Origin: Fulvimonas sp. R45
Lineage (GTDB): Bacteria > Pseudomonadota > Gammaproteobacteria > Xanthomonadales > Rhodanobacteraceae
Assembly (NCBI RefSeq): GCF_030504985.1
Contig: NZ_JASERU010000019.1
Coordinates: 1-64,000 of the forward strand
Direction: 5' to 3'
DNA: 64,000 nt
The notes under the pieces are model-generated. The model was not told the DNA's origin and searched no databases. It was given only the letters and a program-made list of their open reading frames with translations. The translations under genes and the position numbers were made by a program. Within the stretch, counting starts at the first letter, position 1, and every line of letters starts with the position of its first letter. Positions 44,176-52,814 of the stretch are shown here, piece by piece.

Positions 44176-44766
44176 CTACTTGCCGCCGAGGCGCGAGCGC
44201 AGCGCGTCGACCACCTTGGCCACGGCCGCGGCATTGCCCTGCGCACGGACCTGGCTGGCGCCCTCGCCGCTGGCGTCCACGCTGACCTGGACCTGGTGTG
44301 GAGCGGCGCCGGGCGCGGCACCGTCCTTGTCGCCGCGGTGGAACATGCGGCTGAAGAAGCCCCGCTTCTGGGCGGCGTCCGCGGAGGCGACCACTTCCAG
44401 CGCGTAGGTGTGCGCGGTGTCGTCGTGCGCGACCACCTTGCCGATGTCGCCGGCTTCCAGCGCCTGGCCCACGCGGGCGTAGGTGTCGGCCACGCCCGCG
44501 GACAGCACGAAACCGTCGGCGATCACGCCGCCGCCCACGCCCGTGCTGGCGGTGGCGCCGTTCGCGGTGGGCTGGTTCGCGCCCGGGGGCGGGATCACCA
44601 GCGCCTCGCTGGCCGAGGGCGTGTCCAGGCCCGGCGGGATTTCCAGCGGCGACTCCTGCTTGGCGGTTTCCCACGCCTTGGTCGAGCGGAACATGCCGCA
44701 GCCGGACAGCAGCAGGCCGGCGAGCGCCAGGGCAGGCAGGGCAACGGCGAGCGAGGTTTTCTTCAT
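44176..44766 (-). CDS. bamC: short BamC-like outer-membrane lipoprotein
   Basis: The 196-residue lipoprotein has a signal sequence with lipobox LLLSGCGMF (Cys near residue 23) followed by an unstructured stretch typical of BamC, SPLEIPPGLDTPSASEALVIPP, and one small domain at 80-190. E. coli BamC is about 344 residues with two helix-grip domains, so this version appears to keep the BamD-binding tail and a single domain. Placement directly after dapA copies the dapA-bamC order of E. coli and supports the call, which sequence similarity alone would leave weak. Confidence 0.7.
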   Translation of the reverse strand: MKKTSLAVALPALALAGLLLSGCGMFRSTKAWETAKQESPLEIPPGLDTPSASEALVIPPPGANQPTANGATASTGVGGGVIADGFVLSAGVADTYARVGQALEAGDIGKVVAHDDTAHTYALEVVASADAAQKRGFFSRMFHRGDKDGAAPGAAPHQVQVSVDASGEGASQVRAQGNAAAVAKVVDALRSRLGGK

Positions 44767-44803
44767 GGAGTCGTATTCCGTAAGGATAAGTCGGGCGGCC
44801 GCG

Positions 44804-45697
44804 TCAGGCGGCGTCCGCCAAGGATGCCAGAGTCGCCAGTTCCGTGCGCAGGCGGGCCCGCGCGGGGCCTTCTTCCAGTTCCACCAGCGGCAGGCGCGGC
44901 GCGGCCGATCCCAGTCCAAGCTCCGGCAGGCCCGCCTTCACCGCGATCGGGTTCGGCGCGCATTCCAGCGCCTCCAGCAACGGCGCCAGGGCCGCCCGGC
45001 AACGGGCCGTCCCCGCATGGTCGCCGCCGGTAGCCGCGTCGCACAGCGCGCGGAACGCCTTCGGCACCAGGTTGGCCACCACCGAGATGGTACCGGCCGC
45101 GCCGGCCAGCATCGCCTCGCCGGCCGTGGCGTCGTCGCCGGACAGATAGACGAAATCCGGGCCCGCAAGTTCCGCGATGGCGCGGATGCGCTCGCCGTCG
45201 CCGCGCGCCTCCTTGATGCCCACGATGGCCGGATGGATGCGCAGCTTCGCCACCGTGTCCGGCAGCAGGTCGCAAGCGGTGCGCGACGGCACGTTGTAGA
45301 GCAGCACCGGCAGGCCGCCGTGCTCGGCCACCTCCATGAAGTGCCGACGCATGCCTTCCTGGGTAGGACGCACGTAGAACGGCGCCACCACCAGGGCGGC
45401 GTTGGCGCCCAGTTCGCGGGCGCGGCGGGTAAGCGCCACCGTCTTGGCGGTGCCGGCCTCGCCGGTGCCGGCGACCACCGGCACGCGGCCGGCCACGCGC
45501 TCCACCGCGAAAGCCAGCAGGCGCTCGTACTCGTCGTGCTCCAGCATGTGCGCCTCGCCGGTGGAGCCGGCCACCACCAGCGCCTGGGTGCCGCCAGCGA
45601 GCTGGTGGTCGAGCAGCCGTCCGAACGCCGCCAGGTCGAGCGATCCGTCGGCCGCGAACGGGGTGGCCAGCGCGCAGATGCTGCCGTGCATGTTCAT
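44804..45697 (-). CDS. dapA: 4-hydroxy-tetrahydrodipicolinate synthase
   Basis: The 297-residue enzyme condenses pyruvate with aspartate semialdehyde in lysine and diaminopimelate synthesis. ALATPFAADGSLD, VVAGSTGEAHMLEHDEY, VLLYNVPSRT with the catalytic Tyr, and GIKEARGD with the Schiff-base Lys near residue 162 are present. The start MNMHG at 45695-45697 gives the family N-terminus. It is divergent from gcvR across 94 bases. Confidence 0.95.
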   Translation of the reverse strand: MNMHGSICALATPFAADGSLDLAAFGRLLDHQLAGGTQALVVAGSTGEAHMLEHDEYERLLAFAVERVAGRVPVVAGTGEAGTAKTVALTRRARELGANAALVVAPFYVRPTQEGMRRHFMEVAEHGGLPVLLYNVPSRTACDLLPDTVAKLRIHPAIVGIKEARGDGERIRAIAELAGPDFVYLSGDDATAGEAMLAGAAGTISVVANLVPKAFRALCDAATGGDHAGTARCRAALAPLLEALECAPNPIAVKAGLPELGLGSAAPRLPLVELEEGPARARLRTELATLASLADAA

Positions 45698-45791
45698 TGC
45701 GTTTTCCGCATGAAAACAGGCTTCACATGTTACTTGCGGGCCCGCCGAACGGACAAGTAAGCTCGGTATCGCCGCCCATCGCCCGCACGCC

Positions 45792-46376
45792 GTGCGGGAC
45801 CTGCAACAGGCCACGCCCTTGAACCGCTCTTCCAACCGCGCCGGCAACGACCACCAGTTGCTGATCCAGACCCTTACCCCCTCCGCACGCGCACCGCTGA
45901 TCGCGCTGTCGCGGAAGATCACCGACGCCGGGTGCAACCTCGCCGACGCACGCGTATCGACCATCGGCGACGACGTCTCGCTGATGCTGCTGGCCACCGG
46001 CGCCTGGGACGCGGTGGCCAAGCTGGAGACGGCGCTGGCCAAGCTCGGCCGCGACGACGATCTGCACCTGGTGCACTACCGCACCGAGCCGCGCCAGCCC
46101 AGCGGCCAGTTGCTGCCGTACCTGGTGGAAGTGGTGTCGGCCGACCGCCCGGGCATCCTGGCGAAGATCGTGGAGTTCTTCAGCCGCCTGGAGATCAGCG
46201 TGGAGCAGCTGGGCGCGATGCGCTACCACGCCATGCAGACGGGCACCGCGATGTTCCAGGCGCAGTTCACCGTGGGCATTCCCGCCGAACTGCATATCGC
46301 CGCCGTGCGCGACGACTTCCTGGAGTTCTGCGACGGGCTGAACCTGGACGCGATCATGGACCCGGTGAAATTCTAG
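45792..46376 (+). CDS. gcvR: GcvR-type ACT-domain regulator
   Basis: The 194-residue protein has two ACT domains (about 22-95 and 108-185; the second starts YLVEVVSADRPGILAKIVEFF). GcvR binds the activator GcvA and represses the glycine cleavage genes when glycine is low. The order dapA-gcvR-bcp matches E. coli. A GTG start is given; a TTG nine codons later (LNRSS) is a possible alternative since no clear ribosome site decides between them. Confidence 0.85.
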   Translation: MRDLQQATPLNRSSNRAGNDHQLLIQTLTPSARAPLIALSRKITDAGCNLADARVSTIGDDVSLMLLATGAWDAVAKLETALAKLGRDDDLHLVHYRTEPRQPSGQLLPYLVEVVSADRPGILAKIVEFFSRLEISVEQLGAMRYHAMQTGTAMFQAQFTVGIPAELHIAAVRDDFLEFCDGLNLDAIMDPVKF

Positions 46377-46481
46377 GATGCTCCTGCTCGACAGGCCTGG
46401 CAAGGCTGTCGCCTGTCACGTTCATCGCGCTAGTCTCTGCCCCGCACACAGGCGAAACCCCGCCGGGTTTCCGGAGAGACC

Positions 46482-46943
46482 ATGCCAGACATCGGAAAGA
46501 AAGTTCCCGCCCTCAGTGGCGCCACCGGCGACGGCGGCACGCTGAAGCTCGCCGACCTCAAGGGCCAATGGGTGGTGCTGTACTTCTACCCGAAGGATTC
46601 CACCCCGGGCTGCACCAACGAGGCGAAGGATTTCCGCGATCTCTACCCCGCCTTCCGCAAGCGCCACGCCGAGGTCGTCGGCGTCTCGCGCGACTCGGCG
46701 AAGTCCCACGCCAACTTCGCCGCCAAGCAGGAACTTCCGTTCCCGCTGGTGTCCGATGCGGACGAGGCCTGGTGCAAGGCCTTCGACGTGATCCACGAGA
46801 AGGTGCTCTACGGCAAGCGCCACATGGGCGTGGTGCGCAGCACCTTCCTGATCGATCCAGACGGCAGGCTCGCCGCCGAATGGCGCGGCGTGAAGGTGCC
46901 TGGCCACGCCCAGGCCGTGCTCGACGCCATTCCCGCCCGGTGA
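46482..46943 (+). CDS. bcp: thioredoxin-dependent peroxiredoxin, Bcp/PrxQ
   Basis: The 153-residue peroxidase reduces hydroperoxides. The peroxidatic Cys is Cys44 in DSTPGCTNEAKDF. Most Bcp proteins have the resolving Cys five residues later; here that position is Lys49, and the only other Cys is Cys98 (DEAWCKAF). Catalysis must therefore be one-Cys or use Cys98 or an outside thiol. Other motifs, LYFYPKD and VVRSTFLIDPDGRL, are normal. GGAGAG precedes the ATG. Confidence 0.93.
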   Translation: MPDIGKKVPALSGATGDGGTLKLADLKGQWVVLYFYPKDSTPGCTNEAKDFRDLYPAFRKRHAEVVGVSRDSAKSHANFAAKQELPFPLVSDADEAWCKAFDVIHEKVLYGKRHMGVVRSTFLIDPDGRLAAEWRGVKVPGHAQAVLDAIPAR

Positions 46944-47025
46944 CCCGTCCTTCCGCCGCTTTCTCCGCCGTGGCATCCCGCATGCCGCGCCCCCCTTCCC
47001 ACACCTCACGCGAGGCCGCTTCCGC

Positions 47026-48408
47026 ATGACCGAAGGCAAGCGCATCTACGCCCTGGACACCAACGTGCTGCTGCACGACCCCACCTCGCTGTTCCGCTTC
47101 GAGGAACACGACGTGTTCATCCCGATGACCGTGCTGGAGGAGCTGGACGAGAAGAAGAAGGGCGGCTCGGAAGTCTCGCGCAACGGACGCCAGGTCAGCC
47201 GCTTCCTCAACGAGCTGATCGAGCGCGGCAACGGCCACGGCATCAGCAACGGGCTGGACCTGTCCAACCCGCAGGGGGTGAACCTCAAGCGCGGCGCGGC
47301 GGTGGGCAAGCTGTACTTCCAGCAGCGCGCCAGCAACGGCCACGGCAAGGCCGACAACCAGATCCTGTCCGCGGTGATCGAACTGCGCGACCAGAACCCC
47401 GACCGCTCGGTGGTGCTGGTCACCAAGGACATCAACCTGCGCATCAAGGCAAAGATCTACGGCATCCATGCCGAGGACTACGAGAACGACCGCGCGCTGG
47501 ACGACTTCGCCCTGCTCTACACCGGCTCGGCCGAATTGCCCGAGGACTTCTGGGATCGCCACCCCGAGGTGGAATCCTGGAACGAGCACGGCCGCACCTA
47601 CTACAAGCTCGAGCGCCGCGAGGACGAGGACTGGCATCCCAACCAGTGCCTCTACCTGCCGGGCGAAAACAGCGTGGAGCTGCGCGTGCTGCACGCGGGC
47701 GACGAACCGCAGGCCACCCTCGTGCTGCTGGACGACCACAGCCACGCCAACCACAGCGTGTGGGGCATCGCCGCGCGCAACCGCGAGCAGAACTTCGCGC
47801 TCAACGTGCTGATGGACCCGGACGTGGACTTCGTCACCCTGCTCGGCACCGCCGGCACCGGCAAGACCCTGCTGGCGCTGGCCGCCGGCCTGGCCCAGGT
47901 GATGGACCAGCAGCGTTACCGCGAGATCATCATGACCCGCGCCACGGTCTCGGTCGGCGAGGACATCGGCTTCCTGCCCGGCACCGAGGAAGAGAAGATG
48001 ACGCCGTGGATGGGCGCGCTCACCGACAACCTCGAGGTGCTCGCCAATCCCGAGGAAGGCGGCAGCTGGGGCCGCCAGGCGACGAACGACCTGCTCGCCT
48101 CGCGCATCAAGATCCGTTCGCTCAACTTCATGCGCGGGCGCACCTTCCTGTCGCGCTACCTGATCATCGACGAGGCGCAGAACCTCACGCCCAAGCAGAT
48201 GAAGACCCTGATCACCCGCGCCGGCCCGGGCACCAAGATCGTCTGCCTGGGCAACGTGGAGCAGATCGACACGCCCTACCTCACCGAGACCACCTCCGGC
48301 CTCACCTATGCGGTGGACCGCTTCAAGCAGTGGGAACATTCGGCACACATCACGCTGCGCCGGGGCGAGCGTTCGCGGCTGGCGGATTTCGCGTCGGAGG
48401 CGTTGTAG
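47026..48408 (+). CDS. PIN-PhoH fusion protein (PhoH2 type)
   Basis: The 460-residue protein combines an N-terminal PIN nuclease domain (about 5-140; acidic residues in YALDTNVLLHDP, and DNQILSAVIELRDQ) with a C-terminal PhoH ATPase (about 250-455; Walker A GTAGTGKTLLALAAG near residue 275, Walker B YLIIDEAQNLTP). PhoH2 proteins of this layout are reported as RNA helicases and nucleases. No small antitoxin-like gene precedes it: the 82-base gap to bcp is too short. A role in RNA turnover under stress is inferred from family. Confidence 0.88.
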   Translation: MTEGKRIYALDTNVLLHDPTSLFRFEEHDVFIPMTVLEELDEKKKGGSEVSRNGRQVSRFLNELIERGNGHGISNGLDLSNPQGVNLKRGAAVGKLYFQQRASNGHGKADNQILSAVIELRDQNPDRSVVLVTKDINLRIKAKIYGIHAEDYENDRALDDFALLYTGSAELPEDFWDRHPEVESWNEHGRTYYKLERREDEDWHPNQCLYLPGENSVELRVLHAGDEPQATLVLLDDHSHANHSVWGIAARNREQNFALNVLMDPDVDFVTLLGTAGTGKTLLALAAGLAQVMDQQRYREIIMTRATVSVGEDIGFLPGTEEEKMTPWMGALTDNLEVLANPEEGGSWGRQATNDLLASRIKIRSLNFMRGRTFLSRYLIIDEAQNLTPKQMKTLITRAGPGTKIVCLGNVEQIDTPYLTETTSGLTYAVDRFKQWEHSAHITLRRGERSRLADFASEAL

Positions 48409-48456
48409 CCATTTTCGTCATGCCGGCGCAGGCCGGCGTCCAGTGGAGACCGCGCC

Positions 48457-49706
<1,250 letters not shown>

Positions 49707-49744
49707 CGCCGGCACCCGGCGTCCGCCGCGTCGTCGCCCCCCGC

Positions 49745-49772
49745 TTGACTTGGGGCGGGGCGGCCACATACT
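49745..49772 (+). promoter_or_regulatory. putative promoter of the lpxO-like gene
   Basis: TTGACT at 49745-49750 and CATACT at 49767-49772 with a 16-base spacer lie 39 bases before the start codon, in an otherwise gene-free gap of 105 bases. Confidence 0.55.
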
Positions 49773-49811
49773 CCGTAGCTGCCTTCCGGCAGTTTCCCGG
49801 GCCGCCCGCCG

Positions 49812-50759
49812 ATGGATTTCCTCAGTCCCCGCTTCATCGTCCTCTACGTGCTGCTGGCCTTCGCGCTGTGCGTGCTGCTGGTGCACCTGCGCGGGCGGGC
49901 GCGGCTGCGCTTCGACCGCCAGCTGGTGGACCACTCGGCCATCTTCGCGCCCTACAACCTGTTGATGTACGCGTTCTCGGCGGTGCCGGCGCGGCCGATC
50001 CTGGACCGCCGCGGCTTCCCCCAGCTCGACCTGCTGCAGGCCAACTGGCGGACCATCCGCGACGAGGCGCTGTCGCTGTTCGACGAGGGCCACATCCGCG
50101 CGGCGCAGAACGGCAACGACGCCAGCTTCAACAGCTTCTTCAAGCAGGGCTGGAAGCGCTTCTACCTGAAGTGGTACGGCGAACCGCTGGCCTCGGCCGA
50201 GGCGCTGTGCCCGCAGACCGTGGCGCTGCTGAAGTCCATCCCCAGCATCAAGGCGGCGATGTTCGCCACGCTGGCGCCGCAATCGAAGCTCAACCCGCAC
50301 CGCGACCCGTTCGCCGGCTCGCTGCGCTACCACCTGGGCCTGATCACGCCCAACTCGCGCGACTGCCGCATCTTCGTCGACGGCGAGGAGCACGCCTGGG
50401 GCGACGGCAAGGACGTGGTGTTCGACGAGACCTACGTGCACTGGGTGGAGAACACGACCGACCAGACCCGGGTGATCCTGTTCGCCGACGTGGAACGCCC
50501 ACTGCGCACGCGCTGGATGAGCGCGATCAACCACCGCGTGGGGGCGTTCATGGGCAAGATCACCGCGTCGCCCAACACCGAGTCGCCGGAGGAGAAGACC
50601 GGCTTCGTCAACCGCATGTTCGCGCTCAACCAGCGCGGCCGCGAGCGCAACCGCGCCTTCAAGAAGAAGTACCCGAAGCTGTTCCGCGCCCTCAAGTACC
50701 TCGGCATGCTGGTGCTGCTCTGGCTGGTCTTCCTGGCACCCTGGCCGTTCTTCCGCTGA
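49812..50759 (+). CDS. lpxO: LpxO-like lipid A 2-hydroxylase (aspartyl/asparaginyl hydroxylase family)
   Basis: The 315-residue Fe(II)/2-oxoglutarate dioxygenase has membrane segments at both ends (about 7-27 and 292-312) with the catalytic domain between them. The iron ligands are in LNPHRDPFAG and FDETYVHWVEN, and the 2-oxoglutarate Arg in LRYHLGLI or VERPLRTRW. LpxO adds a 2-hydroxyl to a lipid A acyl chain at the inner face of the cytoplasmic membrane. The two-anchor layout fits LpxO better than soluble family members. Confidence 0.85.
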   Translation: MDFLSPRFIVLYVLLAFALCVLLVHLRGRARLRFDRQLVDHSAIFAPYNLLMYAFSAVPARPILDRRGFPQLDLLQANWRTIRDEALSLFDEGHIRAAQNGNDASFNSFFKQGWKRFYLKWYGEPLASAEALCPQTVALLKSIPSIKAAMFATLAPQSKLNPHRDPFAGSLRYHLGLITPNSRDCRIFVDGEEHAWGDGKDVVFDETYVHWVENTTDQTRVILFADVERPLRTRWMSAINHRVGAFMGKITASPNTESPEEKTGFVNRMFALNQRGRERNRAFKKKYPKLFRALKYLGMLVLLWLVFLAPWPFFR

Positions 50760-50819
50760 GGCTGTAACGCCCGGGCATCCTGGCGCGTCCTACAGGCAAC
50801 TCCCGCAGGAAGCCGCACC

Positions 50820-51746
50820 ATGGACCCGCAAACCGCCCTGTTCCAGCAACACCGGCCGCGCCTGTTCGGGCTGGCCTACCGCATGCTCGGCACGCCGGCC
50901 GACGCCGAGGACGTGCTGCACGACGCCTGGCTGCGCTGGCACGCGCAGGACACCGCCGCACTGGACGACCCCGAGGCCTGGCTGGTCACCGTGACCACCC
51001 GCCTGGCGCTGGACCGCCTGCGCCGCGCCAAGGTCGAGCGCGAGCACTACCCCGGCCCCTGGCTGCCCGAGCCGCTGGTGGACGACACCGCACCGGCCGG
51101 GGATGCGGGCAGCGACACGCCCGAGGCGATGCTGGAGCGCGACCAGACCCTTACGCTGTCCTTCCTCACCCTGCTCGAGCGGCTGGGCCCGGACGAGCGC
51201 GCTGCCTTCCTGCTCAACGAGGTGTTCGACTACAGCCACGCCGAGGCGGCGGCCATCCTCGGCATCGCCGAGAACGCCTGCCGCCAGCGCGTGCACCGCG
51301 CCCGGGCACGGCTGCGCGAGGACCGCCCGCGCTTCAGCGTCGACGCGCGCGCCCAGCAGCGCCTGCTGCAGCGCTTCGTGGCGGCCATGGAACGGCCCAC
51401 GCTGGAGTCGCTGCAGGCGCTGTTCGCCGAGGACGCCATCCACATCAGCGACGGCGGCGGCGTGGTCGCCGCCACCCTGCATCCGCTGCACGGCGCCGAG
51501 CGGCTGGCGCGGCTGTACCTGCAGATCGCCCACAACACCCGCCTGCAGCCATTGCGCTACGGCCTGCTCATGCTCAACGGCGCGCCGACCCTGCTGGCCT
51601 GGTCCGGCAACACGCTGACCACCGCGATCTGGGTCGAAGGCGACGGCGAGCGCATCACCGCCATCCACGCGCTGCGCCACCCGGGCAAGCTGGCGAAGCT
51701 GGCGGCGACGGTAACGAATCCGGAAGCCGGCGCGTCCTTGCATTGA
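50820..51746 (+). CDS. ECF41-type RNA polymerase sigma factor (SigJ-like)
   Basis: The 308-residue sigma factor has region 2 (LFGLAYRMLGTPADAEDVLHDAWLRW), region 4 (DERAAFLLNEVFDYSHAEAAAILGIAENACRQ) and a SnoaL-like C-terminal domain of about 110 residues. The linker motif WLPEPLVDD and the downstream DGGG and NGAP motifs are the hallmarks of group ECF41, whose C-terminal domain replaces an anti-sigma factor. The next gene encodes a carboxymuconolactone-decarboxylase-type protein, the classical ECF41 target class. No anti-sigma gene is adjacent. Confidence 0.9.
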   Translation: MDPQTALFQQHRPRLFGLAYRMLGTPADAEDVLHDAWLRWHAQDTAALDDPEAWLVTVTTRLALDRLRRAKVEREHYPGPWLPEPLVDDTAPAGDAGSDTPEAMLERDQTLTLSFLTLLERLGPDERAAFLLNEVFDYSHAEAAAILGIAENACRQRVHRARARLREDRPRFSVDARAQQRLLQRFVAAMERPTLESLQALFAEDAIHISDGGGVVAATLHPLHGAERLARLYLQIAHNTRLQPLRYGLLMLNGAPTLLAWSGNTLTTAIWVEGDGERITAIHALRHPGKLAKLAATVTNPEAGASLH

Positions 51747-51790
51747 ACGGCCCGTTCCGGCCGCCATCCGCCCACACTCAGGAGTTCCCC

Positions 51791-52249
51791 ATGACCCGCA
51801 TTTCCATCCAGCGCCACTACGCCACCATGCAGCCACTGATCAAGCTCGGCGAGGAAATCCGCGCGCGCGGCCACCTGGACGCCAAGCTGGTCGAACTGGT
51901 GCTGATGCGCTGCTCGCAGATCAACGGCTGCGCGTTCTGCCTCGACATGCACAGCAAGGACGCCCGCGCCGCCGGCGAGACCGAACAGCGCCTGTACCTG
52001 CTGCCGGCCTGGCGCGAGACCAAGCTGTACAGCGAGGCCGAACAGGCCGCGCTGGCCTTCGCGGAGGAACTCACCGAGCTGCCTTCGCACGAGTCGGTGT
52101 CCGACGCGCTCTACGAGCGGCTGCACCAGCACTTCGACGACGCCGCGGTGATCGACCTGATCCTGCTGGTCGGCCTGATCAACACCTGGAACCGCCTCAA
52201 TATCGCCGTGCGCACGGAAGGCGGCCACTACAAGCCCGCCGCGCACTGA
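51791..52249 (+). CDS. carboxymuconolactone decarboxylase/AhpD-family protein
   Basis: The 152-residue all-helical protein has the CxxC-x-x-x-H motif NGCAFCLDMHSKDA near residues 50-60 of the AhpD fold, followed by WRETKLYSEAEQAALAFAEE. Relatives act as thiol-based peroxidase partners or unknown redox enzymes. GGAG lies before the ATG. It is directly downstream of the ECF41 sigma factor and is its likely target. Confidence 0.9.
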   Translation: MTRISIQRHYATMQPLIKLGEEIRARGHLDAKLVELVLMRCSQINGCAFCLDMHSKDARAAGETEQRLYLLPAWRETKLYSEAEQAALAFAEELTELPSHESVSDALYERLHQHFDDAAVIDLILLVGLINTWNRLNIAVRTEGGHYKPAAH

Positions 52250-52550
52250 GAGCCTGAGAGCCGCTCAGTCGTGGACGGACGTCCACTCCCTGGCTCTTCC
52301 TTGGCCTGCGCGCAAACAGCTCCCGGCGCGGGGCGCCTGGAGATCGTGAACAGGCTCTGAGGAACCGGGCGTACCCGCCCGGGTACGCCCCACCCGGCCG
52401 GACCGGGATCCGGCAGGCATCGGGAAGGTCCGAAACCGCCGGATCGCACCTCACGGGGCGCGCCGGACCGTCCGGTCCGGCCGCCCCGGACGCGGCCGGA
52501 CGCGCGCCGCCGCATGCTGACTGCTCCTTCCGACGACCGGGGACCGTCCC
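52250..52550. other. 301-base gene-free gap with strong palindrome
   Basis: No coding frame with acceptable features was found. An 11-base-pair perfect hairpin, GGGCGTACCCG / CGGGTACGCCC with a CC centre, lies at 52367-52390 and lacks a T-run, so it may be an operator or a factor-dependent pause rather than a terminator. Further GC dyads (ACCGTCCGGT type) lie at about 52466-52478. The promoter of the small membrane-protein operon must be in the right half. Confidence 0.5.
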
Positions 52551-52814
52551 ATGCACGAACGACCCGCCAGGCTCCTGCGCGGCCTGGCCATCCTGGCCTT
52601 CGCCGCGCTCGCCTTCGCCGCGGTGACCCTGCGGCTGATCCTGGGCACCGGCATCCCGCTGCAGCTGCCACCCCTGCCCGTCTACATCTTCGCCACCTGG
52701 GCGTGCTGGCCGCTCAACCTGGCCGCGTGCGAACTGCTGCCGCGCCGGCCCGCCATCCGACCACCCACCCTCGCCGCGACACCGCATATTCGGAACATGG
52801 GGAGAACATCGTGA
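52551..52814 (+). CDS. small hypothetical membrane protein
   Basis: The 87-residue product has two hydrophobic segments (about 9-32, LRGLAILAFAALAFAAVTLR, and 39-60, LPPLPVYIFATWACWPLNLA). No family is recognised. GGGGA precedes the ATG, and the stop overlaps the GTG of the serine hydrolase (GTGA), which favours a real coupled gene over a chance frame. Confidence 0.55.
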   Translation: MHERPARLLRGLAILAFAALAFAAVTLRLILGTGIPLQLPPLPVYIFATWACWPLNLAACELLPRRPAIRPPTLAATPHIRNMGRTS

